Part shown: in pieces, positions 41,433 through 51,400 of the stretch
Position numbering within the stretch: position 1 is the stretch's first letter
How the letters are laid out: every line of letters begins with the position of its first letter
The notes under the pieces: generated by a model
The model's input: only the letters and a program-made list of their open reading frames with translations
Database searches by the model: none
Told to the model about the DNA's origin: nothing
Translations under genes and position numbers: made by a program
Source: an uncultured Candidatus Melainabacteria bacterium
GTDB lineage: Bacteria > Cyanobacteriota > Vampirovibrionia > Gastranaerophilales > Gastranaerophilaceae
Reading direction: 5' to 3'
Assembly (NCBI GenBank): GCA_934754775.1
Contig: CAKVIM010000011.1
Location: forward strand, 1 to 57,253
DNA length: 57,253 bases

Positions 41433-43069
41433 CAGATACCCCAACAATAACATTGGAAAAAGATGCAACATTTTTCTTGAAAGAAGCGAGAACCGCTCAC
41501 GAAAAATATTTAATAAAACAACAAGATGCCGATTTAGACAGAGCAATAGAATGTTATGTAGACGCTATAAAGACAAATCCATCTTTATCAGAATCGTACT
41601 ACAGGCTTGCTAGTTTGCTACTAATAAAAGGTCAAATAACTGTTGAAGGTGCTCTTGAGCAGTGCAAAACTGCTATTTCATTAGAACCAAACAACGTTAA
41701 CGCACACATCTATTCCGGTTATTTCCAATGCCTAAACGGGGATTTCGAAGAAGCTGAAAAAGAATTTCAGCTCGCTGTTGCTAACTCTGGCAAGAATTCT
41801 GCCAGACCAAGATTATTCTTGTCAAAAGTATTATTCTCAAGAATCAAGAACCATGATTCATCTGTAAAAGATGTTATGAAGTTTTTGTACTATTTTCTAT
41901 CCGGGAGCATGATGATTATGTGGGACTGTCCTTCTTTAAAGATGTTTTATAAATTTTTAGCAAACGATTTCTCTGTTTTTTCTTACAAAACACTGGGCGA
42001 AACATTTGAAAAAATGAAGTTATTCCCATCAGCATTAGAAGCTTACACAAAAGGTTTAGAAAAAACTTCTCAAGGAAATCTTTTCTATCAAAAAATGGGT
42101 GATTTGTCGCTTGAATGCAACGACATCGAAGCAAGCGTAGAATGCTACAAAAAAGCTTACGAACTCAACCCAAGCGACAGAGAAGTGTTGATTAAATTGG
42201 CAACAATTAATCAAACATACTATCCGGAAAACGTTGACACAACAATCGACTACTACAATTCGTTACTAGAATTCGGTATCGATTTAGACAAAATCTATTA
42301 CGAACTAGGGCATTTATATTTGAATAAGTCAGACAAAATCCATGCAGTTACTGCATTCAAACTAGCACAAGAATTATGCCCTGAAAATCCATACTATAAC
42401 AACTCACTGGCTTATTCTTATATAAAGGCTGAATTATACGACGACGCAATCGAATATTACCAAAACGCAATCAGATTGAACCCTGACGCTGAATGGACTT
42501 CAATCGTTTGTCATGCACTCGGTGCTATTTATGCCGAAGTCAAAAACAACTACGAAGCTGCTGAAGCAACTTTCAACGCAGGCATGGTTTTGGATCCGAA
42601 CAATGTTGACATTCAATTATCATTGGGCGATTTATACATGGCTCAAAACGATTTAGACAAAGCGATTAAAACGTATTGCGACGCAATTTCAGTTGACCCT
42701 GAAAATTATCTTACATACGCAAAAACAGGTTTAGCTTTGTGGGAAAAGGATTATTTAGAAGAAGCAATTGTTGCATTCCACAAATCAATTGAACTTAATC
42801 CTGAATTCGAGATTTCGCAAAACAATTTGGGCGTTGTTTACCTTGACGGTTTGGGCGACCCGAAAGAATCGGTTGAGTATTTTAAGAACGCAATCAACAT
42901 CAATCCAAATTACACATTAGCATACTTCAACCTCGGACGTGCATATCAAGCAATCGGCGACAAAGCCTTAGCCGCTGAGTATTTCCAAATGACGATGGAT
43001 TTAAATAAGATTACACAAGAAATGTCCGATAAAGAAATTAGAGAAAGATTGTACGATTTGTTTAATTAA
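41429..43069 (+). CDS. TPR-repeat protein
   Basis: A 546-residue protein made almost wholly of tetratricopeptide repeats (about 10-12), for example AIECYVDAIKTNPSLSESYYRLA, AIEYYQNAIRLNPDAEW, AIKTYCDAISVDPENYLTYA and AIVAFHKSIELNPEFEISQ. No membrane segment, signal peptide or catalytic domain was seen. TPR arrays bind partner proteins; clients are unknown. CGGAG precedes the ATG. It is divergent from the translocator-like gene, but a chaperone link is only a guess. Confidence 0.9.
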   Translation: MTDTPTITLEKDATFFLKEARTAHEKYLIKQQDADLDRAIECYVDAIKTNPSLSESYYRLASLLLIKGQITVEGALEQCKTAISLEPNNVNAHIYSGYFQCLNGDFEEAEKEFQLAVANSGKNSARPRLFLSKVLFSRIKNHDSSVKDVMKFLYYFLSGSMMIMWDCPSLKMFYKFLANDFSVFSYKTLGETFEKMKLFPSALEAYTKGLEKTSQGNLFYQKMGDLSLECNDIEASVECYKKAYELNPSDREVLIKLATINQTYYPENVDTTIDYYNSLLEFGIDLDKIYYELGHLYLNKSDKIHAVTAFKLAQELCPENPYYNNSLAYSYIKAELYDDAIEYYQNAIRLNPDAEWTSIVCHALGAIYAEVKNNYEAAEATFNAGMVLDPNNVDIQLSLGDLYMAQNDLDKAIKTYCDAISVDPENYLTYAKTGLALWEKDYLEEAIVAFHKSIELNPEFEISQNNLGVVYLDGLGDPKESVEYFKNAININPNYTLAYFNLGRAYQAIGDKALAAEYFQMTMDLNKITQEMSDKEIRERLYDLFN

Positions 43070-43081
43070 GTTTTTAGAATT

Positions 43082-43120
43082 CGAGGCGGTCAGGCATAGC
43101 CTGACCGCCTCGTTTTTTTT
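43082..43120 (+). terminator. Strong intrinsic terminator after the TPR gene
   Basis: Stem CGAGGCGGTCAGGC (43082-43095) pairs with GCCTGACCGCCTCG (43099-43112); an 8-base T-run follows. Confidence 0.9.
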
Positions 43121-43290
43121 GCCCTTACGGGATAACCTCCCTACGGGCTAAACCTCACCCTTTACACCACACTTCCATACCTGTAGGCTTAACTACGAGT
43201 TGGAAAGTGAAGCGAAAAATCTCCAACTGGAGAGGGAACATGCTAAAGATGTTCTACAAAGTGCTGTGGAGAGGGGACATGTTAAAGATG
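43119..43290. repeat. Dispersed repeats running into the 3' end of tlyA
   Basis: CCCTTACGGG and CCCTACGGGC units, then the stretch shared with 41130-41221, then two copies of GGAGAGGG-ACATG-TAAAGATGTTC (about 43229-43254 and 43269-43293). The second copy supplies the tlyA stop codon on the minus strand. Confidence 0.8.
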
Positions 43291-44088
43291 TTCATGAGCA
43301 GAGTCGACGACTTCTGCGACAGAAACGTCTACCTCTTCGCCCGCAGTCGCAAGCCATACGAGATATTCAATATTACCAGCAGGGCCTTTAATTGATGAAT
43401 AAGTCAAACCTTTTACGACATAGTCCAAGGCCTTGATACAACCAAGAACATTATTGATAACAAGTTCGTGGACTTTTTTATCCCGAACAACTCCGCCTTT
43501 TTCGACAAAATCCTTACCGGCTTCAAACTGAGGCTTAATCAAGCATATCATCTCGTGAAATTCCGGAGCCAAAAGAGTTTTCAAGTTCGGCAAAACTTTT
43601 TCCAGAGAAATAAACGACAGGTCAGAAACCAACAAGTCCGCCAACGGTTCATCTTCTGAATAAATATCCGCTTGTGTACAAATCTTGAGGTTTGTTTTCT
43701 CAATCGTCTTAACCTGTTCAGAACTGCGGATTTTCCAATCAAGTTGACCATAACCGACATCCACAGCATAAACAAACTTCGCACCGTTTTGCAGCAAACA
43801 GTCGGTAAATCCGCCGGTTGAAGCTCCTGCGTCAAAACAAACACGATCTTTTACAACAACATCAAAAGTTTCAAGAGCTTTTTTCAGTTTAAACCCGCCA
43901 CGTGAAACAAACGGCATAGTCTTAACCTTGAAATCATACTCTTTAGACGGATCTATCTGAAAACCTGCTTTCGTAACAACTTCGGTTCCAATCATTACAT
44001 TGCCCGCAAGAATCGCCGCAGACGCCTTGCTCTTATTTTCAAAATACCCTAAGTCAACAAGAAATTTATCTAATCTTTCTTTTTTCAA
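43282..44088 (-). CDS. tlyA: TlyA-family rRNA 2'-O-methyltransferase
   Basis: A 268-residue protein: an N-terminal S4 RNA-binding domain (KKERLDKFLVDLGYFENKSKASAAI; about 1-60) and an FtsJ-like methyltransferase (FVSRGGFKLKKALE, then SAM motif FDAGASTGGFTDCLL, DVGYGQLDWKIR, LVSDLSFISLEKV and CLIKPQFEAG). The family 2'-O-methylates rRNA; some members are described as haemolysins. TTG start, overlapping the tatD stop by 3 bases. The last roughly 6-8 residues are encoded by dispersed repeat sequence. Confidence 0.93.
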   Translation of the reverse strand: MKKERLDKFLVDLGYFENKSKASAAILAGNVMIGTEVVTKAGFQIDPSKEYDFKVKTMPFVSRGGFKLKKALETFDVVVKDRVCFDAGASTGGFTDCLLQNGAKFVYAVDVGYGQLDWKIRSSEQVKTIEKTNLKICTQADIYSEDEPLADLLVSDLSFISLEKVLPNLKTLLAPEFHEMICLIKPQFEAGKDFVEKGGVVRDKKVHELVINNVLGCIKALDYVVKGLTYSSIKGPAGNIEYLVWLATAGEEVDVSVAEVVDSAHEHL

Positions 44089-44849
44089 ATCTTAAACAAC
44101 CTTTCTGCGTTTTCTGTTGTTATATCAATTAGTTCATCTAACGGCATCTCTCGCAAGTTTGCAATTTCTTCCGCAACATATCTGACAAATGCCGGCTTAT
44201 TCTGTTTTCCTCTAAACGGCACCGGTGTCAAATAAGGTGAATCCGTTTCCAGAACAAGTTTTTCGAGCGGAACAGCTTTTGCAACTTCTTTCATCTTGAC
44301 TGCATTTTTAAAAGTTACAACACCGCCAATAGCTATATACCAACCTTCTTTGACGCATTCTCGCATGAATTCAACACTACCGGAGAAACAATGAAACAAT
44401 ACGTCAGAACCTTTGTTTTCGGTTTTAAGGATATCAAAACTATCCTTGTGAGCTTCTCTATCATGCACTACAATCGGAAGTTTGAGTTTATTAGCAAGTC
44501 GGATTTGCTTTGCAAAAATTTCTTGCTGAAGTTCGTTAAAACTCTTATCCCAATAATAATCCAAACCAATTTCGCCAATTGCTTTAACCTTCGGGCTTGA
44601 TGCCATTTCAATCATTTTTGCTTTGATTTCCGGAGTATAAGTTTTAGCTTCGGACGGAAAAATGCCGAGCATAGCAAAAATATTCTCGTTTTCTTCAGCA
44701 ATTTTAAGTACTTTATCCATTGTCGCAACTTCGACAGAAGGAATAATAACCTTTTTGACTCCATATTCTTGCATTTGTGCAACAGTGGCTTCAATAGGTT
44801 CTTCAAACATGTCGATATGTGCGTGTGTGTCTATCAAATAGTCTTTCAT
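44085..44849 (-). CDS. tatD: TatD-family metal-dependent DNase
   Basis: A 254-residue TIM-barrel hydrolase. Metal ligands: DTHAHIDMF at the start, Glu in KAIGEIGLDYYW, His in PIVVHDREAHKD and VLFHCFSGS, Asp in LVLETDSPYLTPVPFRGKQNKP. Such proteins act as 3'-5' exonucleases in DNA repair. Coupled with tlyA downstream. A -10 box directly before the ATG suggests a leaderless mRNA. Confidence 0.95.
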   Translation of the reverse strand: MKDYLIDTHAHIDMFEEPIEATVAQMQEYGVKKVIIPSVEVATMDKVLKIAEENENIFAMLGIFPSEAKTYTPEIKAKMIEMASSPKVKAIGEIGLDYYWDKSFNELQQEIFAKQIRLANKLKLPIVVHDREAHKDSFDILKTENKGSDVLFHCFSGSVEFMRECVKEGWYIAIGGVVTFKNAVKMKEVAKAVPLEKLVLETDSPYLTPVPFRGKQNKPAFVRYVAEEIANLREMPLDELIDITTENAERLFKI

Positions 44850-44855
44850 ATGAGT

Positions 44856-44864
44856 ATTATAGCA
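44856..44864 (-). promoter_or_regulatory. Extended -10 placed for a leaderless transcript
   Basis: On the minus strand TGCTATAAT ends 6 bases before the tatD ATG at 44849, the same arrangement as at 29412. No ribosome site is present. Confidence 0.6.
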
Positions 44865-44876
44865 TGGTCGGATTTC

Positions 44877-45332
44877 TAGGGGGGGGGTAAATATATTGGT
44901 TTGGGCGAAGGACTACGGGTTGGGTGTTGGTTTGAATGGAAAATGGAAAATGGAAAATTGTTTAAATATTTGCCCTAGTAAGATAACTCCTCACCCTAAT
45001 CAAATTTTCCATACGGGAAGACACCTCACCCTAACCCTCTCCTGTAAGGAGAGGGAACGCAAGATGCGTTAATTTAATAGCCATCAACCTCTACTTAAAG
45101 GAGAGGTCGCAGCCGTTGGCGAACTGTGTGAGCCTTACGGATGCGGGTGAGGTGTTTATTTTTTCCCTGTGGGGTGAAACCCCAACCTACTTTTTCCCCT
45201 ACGGGCTGAACCTCACCCTAGCCCTCTCCAACTGGCGAGGGAACATGCGAATGATGTTCTCCCCCCATTTACCCCTCACTCCCCCACGCCAAACTAGTAG
45301 TCCCTCGCCCAGCCAAATATATTTACCCCCCC
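44877..45332. repeat. Dispersed-repeat cluster upstream of the giant fliD (no gene)
   Basis: A G-tract unit (44877-44930, nine Gs), a short GGAAAATGGAAAAT repeat (about 44936-44957), a TACGGG...CTCTCC unit with GGAACGCAAGATGCGTTA (45012-45073), the 75-bp block (45082-45155), another CTACGGGCTGAACCTCACCC unit (45190-45255), and an inverted G-tract unit (45276-45332). No credible coding frame in 44850-45493. Confidence 0.85.
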
Positions 45333-45360
45333 TTGAATAAATATGGAAACATGGTATAAT
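45333..45360 (+). promoter_or_regulatory. Promoter of the giant fliD
   Basis: TTGAAT (45333-45338), 16 bases, then TGG-TATAAT (extended -10; TATAAT at 45355-45360). It starts at the edge of the repeat and implies a 5' leader of about 125 bases. It is of the housekeeping type rather than sigma-28. Confidence 0.65.
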
Positions 45361-45493
45361 ATTTATATAAAGTAGCGATGTAATATTTTTCAACTGGAAC
45401 GAATCAAAAAAATATCAAGGATAGAAGATAATTACCCCAAACCTAAGAGAAATTGCATTGTTACAAAAGAAGTAGCAAAAACAGGACAGTATT

Positions 45494-48400
45494 GTGACGA
45501 TATCATTTAGCGGATTGGCATCCGGATTAGATACATCTTCTTGGGTAGAATCACTTGTAGCTTTGAAGAAAGCTAAAGTCACTGCTTTAGAAGAGGAAAA
45601 AACAAACATCCAATCATTACAAGAAACTCTTAGCAGCATTAAGAGCTTCTTCTCGTCCTTCCGTTCAATGCTGGAAAAAGTTACTGATGCAAAATTTGGC
45701 GTCACATCAATGGACTTATTTGCACAGAATTTAGCTACTTCGTCAAATTTGGACGTCTTGACCGGTTCTGCTACTTCCGAAGCTCAAGAGGCCACTTATA
45801 ATGTGCTTGTCGACAAACTGGCATCTGAAACTAAAGCCAACAGTAATTACAGCTACATGACAACTATTATCCAGACAACGACTGCAACGAATGACTCCAA
45901 GTTAATTAATTTGGGCGTTAAAGCAGGTAACATCGGAGTTATGGTTAATGGTGTCGAACGTGGCGTTTCTATTACAGAAAACGATACTATTGCTACTTTT
46001 ATTGAGAAGTTAAAAAATATTGGGGTTGATGCAAGTTATAACGAGGATACCGGCGTATTTAGTATTAACGTGGGTGATAATGACATCCGAGATATTGACG
46101 GCACGGGAATCGTTGATGCACTGCATTTACAAGGAGTTAACAAGGGATATCAAAGTAATGACTTAAAAACATCTTCTACAGATACGATTTATTCTGCGGC
46201 AACAGAAGCTACTTTATTATCAGATTTAGGCGTTAAAGCAGGCGTCATAACGGTTAAAGCGAATGGCACCAATTACAATATTACTATTTACGAAGATAGT
46301 ACAATGGGCACATTCATGAGCGACTTAAACGCTTGCCATATTGATAACAAATTGGACGTTACAGGTGTATTTACAATTTCGGACGCAGAAATCACGAACG
46401 AAGGCAAGACCGGAATTCTGGATGCTTTGGGATTTGATATCAATACGTTCAGCAAATCACAAGCGACGAAGGATTTGACCCATTCGACTGTTGTAACTCA
46501 AGTTACGACGGCGACTTCCGATACTTTGTTGAAGGATTTAGGCTCCGGCACGGCTATTGCGGACGGTCAAACTGTTATCGTTAAGAACTCAAGCAACGAG
46601 TATGTGACTTTGACTGTCGGCACAACCACTACATTGGGTCAATTAATGGAAGGCTTGTCAAATGCAGGCTTATATGCTGCTTTGAATTCTGACGGCACGG
46701 TTGAAATCACAGGCGGTACGATTGAGGGTGGAACTTTTGATGCGGTTAAGGCACTAGGACTGGAAAGAGAGCCATATAATGCTATGGTTACGGGTAAATC
46801 TTTGACAGAGACGGTTACGGTGCATAATATTGTTGACTTGCAGACAAAATTAGTTGATGATTTAAAGGTATCAGAAGGATATTTGGAAGTCACAGACGCT
46901 AATGGCGACAAGTATTATGAGAAAATCTATTCAGGTCAAACTATTGCAGACTTTATGACCGATATGGGAAATTTAGGCATCAACACAAGCCTTGATGAAG
47001 ATACCGGCATTTTAACGATTACGGGCGGAGCGTTTAAGACATTATCTGACGCAGATGTTGCAGCTCTTGTTGCGAACAAAACTATTGTTGAACCTGATAG
47101 CAGATATGTTAAGGGAACTGATTTGCTGACGTGCTTGTATGGTGCTGATACGATTTCTACAGACCAAATCACAGTTGCTTCAACTTATTCAAAGACAAAA
47201 GCTCTGAGACATACTGTTACAAATACGATTGACGCATCTTTGACGACAACACTAATGAATTTGGGCTTTATAGGACAAAATGGAGAGGCAGTAGACGGCA
47301 CGGCAATATTCAAGGTTAGAGATGAATACCGCACAATAGACCTTGATGCTACAAACACTATTCAAGATTTGATAAACATTTTGAGCACAAACGGTATTGC
47401 AGCGAGCTGGAATGACGACACGCACAAATTAACAATTGAAAACGCCACGCTAACGGGCGGGAATTCTAATATTAAAGACGTGTTGAATTTAACAGAGAAA
47501 ATCTCCGGCAAATATACAACTTCTAATAATTTGTATACAAGGGAAACGCTTACTATTGATGCGACGAGAGATTCTTTATTGTCTAATTACGGCATAAAGA
47601 ATTCGATGAGCGATGCGGATAGGACTGTAACCCTTTATAACAATGATGGAAGCGTCGCAAGAACTACTGTTGTTTCTGAAGGAACAACTATTGGCAATTT
47701 GCTTGACTGGATTAACGAAGCAGACGGAATTACTGCAACGCTCAAAAACGGGTTCTTGACTATCAATAACGGATATATTGAGAACGCAACATTGAAAAAC
47801 AGCATGGGGCTTGAAACTTCAAACAAAAGCAGTTATGTACTGGGTTCTGTAATGAGTGTTACAACGACGGCTGCTGTTACCGGCGAAACGACATTAGGTC
47901 ATATAATATCAGATCTCGGCACAACAGATGCAGTAAAAGACGGGTACACTTTGTCATTCAACGGCAAAACAATTGATGTTTCTGCATCAACCACTGTCAA
48001 TAATTTGATTGACAAAATCTATGCTGCGGGCGGAACGGCTTCTCTTGACCATACCGGCAGACTTTCAATAAACGGCGGAACACTTACGGGCACAGTTGCA
48101 AATGCATTGGGCATGAAGTCTGTGACTAACACTTCTTCTGTAGAAGCTACAGGAAACACTTTGTACCGCAAAGAAGAAGTTTATGCGGATAGAGATACCA
48201 CATTTGCTAATTTGGGTATCTCAGACGGTACATATGTAATTTATAACAGCCTTGCTCAAGCTACTACGACGGTTGAGGTTTCAAGCACATCTACTATCGG
48301 AGAATTTCTTGACGGGTTAAAGAATAACGGCATTGACGGTGTAATTGCAAACGGCGTAATCAAGTTAACTTCAGCTGAAGGCAAATATATTACGGGCACA

Positions 48401-51400
48401 ATTCCGACAGCACTGGGAATCAACTCACTCACAACTACAGAAGTCGTTAATACAACCCAAAGTTCAACAATCGGTATCACTTATACAGACAGAGTTAAGA
48501 TTAGTGAATCCACCCTAATCAATACAGTTTGGAATGAAGTGATGAGCGATATACCTGCAGCATCAGATTATCCGTTCAATGTTCAAATCCACGATAAAGA
48601 CGGATTCGGTTTAGGTCATATTTCATATGATCTTAGGACAAAAGATGTTACATTCGGAGAATTTTTTGAAGCACTCAAGGAATACGGGATAGAAGGAAGT
48701 ATTACCGATGGTGTTATACACTTTCACTCAGAAGCTGGTAATTGGATACCAACCGAAAGAACAGACTTAGATACATTGTATACAAAAATGTTCTGGGAAA
48801 GAATCGGTATAACAGGCGAACGTGGTTCAGACCAGACGACAACTATTGCAAAGACTTCGACTTCTACTTTGAGCGTTACTTATACCGAGACATTGAAGGC
48901 GACTGAAGATACTTTGTTGTCTGATTTGTCAAGTGATTTGACATTCAATGTATATGACTCAAGCAATTCTACGATTGCGACTATCACAATGGCAGCAGGG
49001 TCTACTATTGGCAATTTGATTACAACATTAGGTGATTACAATATTAATGCGACGATTAATGACGGCGTAATCAGCATGGTATCGCACGACGGAAACTATG
49101 TTAAAGACGGTTTATTCGATAAACTTGGCGTTGGAACAACCACAGTTGTTGTGACTACGACTTCCGGTGCAACATCAACTTCTACAGCAGGAGTGACTTA
49201 TACATCTACAAAAGTTGCAACAAAAGATACAACATTGGGTGAACTGGGGATAAAAGATGACAACCTTGTTTTGAAAGCAACTAATTCTGATGGCACTTAT
49301 ACGCAAACATTCACAACCGCCTCTACTTTAGCGGATGTATTTAATTGGGCCACAAGCTATGGTATACAGGGTGATATCAATAACGGTGTAATTTCATTCA
49401 CCGGTGATAATCGCAACGGATATGTAAGCGGAACATTGGCAACGGCACTTGGTATCGGAACAACCTCAACTACAGTTACTGTCACAACAACAGCAACCGG
49501 CACAGATCTAATATCCACTATAGGTTTAACATACACTACAACTGTTGCTGTAGATGAAAATACTAAGATTATAGATATCGAAGGTATAACTGACCCAGGA
49601 GAAAATGGTTGGGTTATCGATTGTAATTTTCTTATTCAGGGAATTAGGCCTGTGACAAAGCAAACAACGCTGGGTACTGATGCTACCGTTGGAGATTTAT
49701 TATCTGTTCTTAATAACTTTGATGCGAGTGCTAGTTTAGAAGATGGTATAATTAAAATAGACAATGGTTCTATTGGAACTTATTTTAAATCAGACTTATT
49801 AGAGGAACTTGGAATTGGTGCTATGGAAAGAACGCTTGGTGTAGCCTCAACTTCTACTGCAAAAGTAAACTGTTATACTACAACAACCGCTAATGCAACT
49901 TCTACGCTAGTTTCTGTTAAATATAATAAAATTGATGGCTCAATATCAGCTTCCGGCGTTACAGGTACTGTAATCGGAATCAGCACAGCTGAAGATTTGG
50001 TAAATTTGCAAAACCTTGTAAATCGTGGCTACACTATGCAAGGCAAAACATTTGTTTTGATGGATGATATTGACTTGAGTGGCACTAATTTTACAGGGAT
50101 AGGTGTTGTAGAAAATGGTGGCTATTCATTCAGTGGAACATTTGATGGTGCAGGGCATACAATTAGTAATATGTCTATAACGATAGATGGAACGGACTCA
50201 AAATTAACAGGAAATCTTGGATTGTTTTATGGTCTGGAAAGTGGAGCAGTTGTCAAGAACCTCAATATTGATAGTTTCACTTTTAATCAAACAGCAAGAA
50301 CGTATAAAAACTATTATAATGTAGGAATTCTTGCTGCAACTGGTCAAGATGCAACCATTAGTGGTGTAACCGTAACTAATTCTACAATAAATCTTATGCG
50401 CAATGACAATTGGAATTTCGGCGGAATTCTTGGTGCAGCTGCCTCTGTTACTATTTCTAATTGTGCTACATCTTTTACCGGAAGTGGGGGGATAGCTACC
50501 GGTGGTATCGTTGGGGTTGGTAATGGTTTTAATAATAACGATGCTACAACTTCACTCATAGAAAAATGTCGTTCAACTGCGGATTTACATAATAACTATA
50601 TTAGCGGAGGTATCGTTGGACTATTTAATTCTCGCTCTTATAGGAGTAATAAAACTCTTAACATTCAGAACTGTCAGTTTAGTGGAAATATAGATGCTGA
50701 AAGCGGTTATGGTGCTGGTATCGCTGGATACATGCAAGTTGTAGATGGTCAAAATTGTACTCTTAATATATCAAATTGCGTAGTGGATGGCTCCATAGTT
50801 CAAACAGATGACTACAGACATTCTGTTTATTTTAATGCTACAGCTGACCACGCAACGAGTGGATATTCTAATAACAAATTAAATATCTCAAATTGTTATC
50901 ATTCTCAGCTGGTTGAAATGGACCTTAATAGCAAGCTATATCGTTCTGATTCCAGCGTAGTTTCTGTTACTGCGAGTGGTCTTGAACAGTTAGAAAGTGA
51001 TAAAAACCTATCAGGATTTACTAATGCTAATGGCTGGTGGGAACCAATAACGCTTATGGGTAGTGCGAGATCACTTACGCTTGTGACAACTAATGAATAT
51101 ACATTGAATGCATATGCAAATGGGGACGCAAGTCCGACCCAATTAAAATTCAATGGTAGTACTACTTTAGCAGAAGCTGTAGCTGCTGCAAGTAACTACA
51201 TAACAACCGAATTGGTCAATGGACAAATTGTTGAAAATAATTCCGCAAGTGCTAGTTTGTATGAATTTAGTGGTGGATTTTATGACAATTTCATGAATAA
51301 AACGCTGTATATAGTACCATTCAATGGAGATATAACAGGCAATAACACACTGAGTGATGTTGCTATCACACAAAATGGAACTATTACAGTCAATCAATCC

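Noticed and set aside
43200..43395. Two short plus-strand frames at the tlyA end
   Set aside because: They lie in repeat DNA and antisense to tlyA, and match the repeat-derived frame at 41181.
37765..45332. CRISPR array
   Set aside because: Repeats are irregular, modular and in both orientations; there is no constant repeat-spacer period and no cas1/cas2.
45116..45340. Plus-strand frame of 74 codons before fliD
   Set aside because: Composed of dispersed repeats with Pro-rich low-complexity peptide from the C-tract unit.
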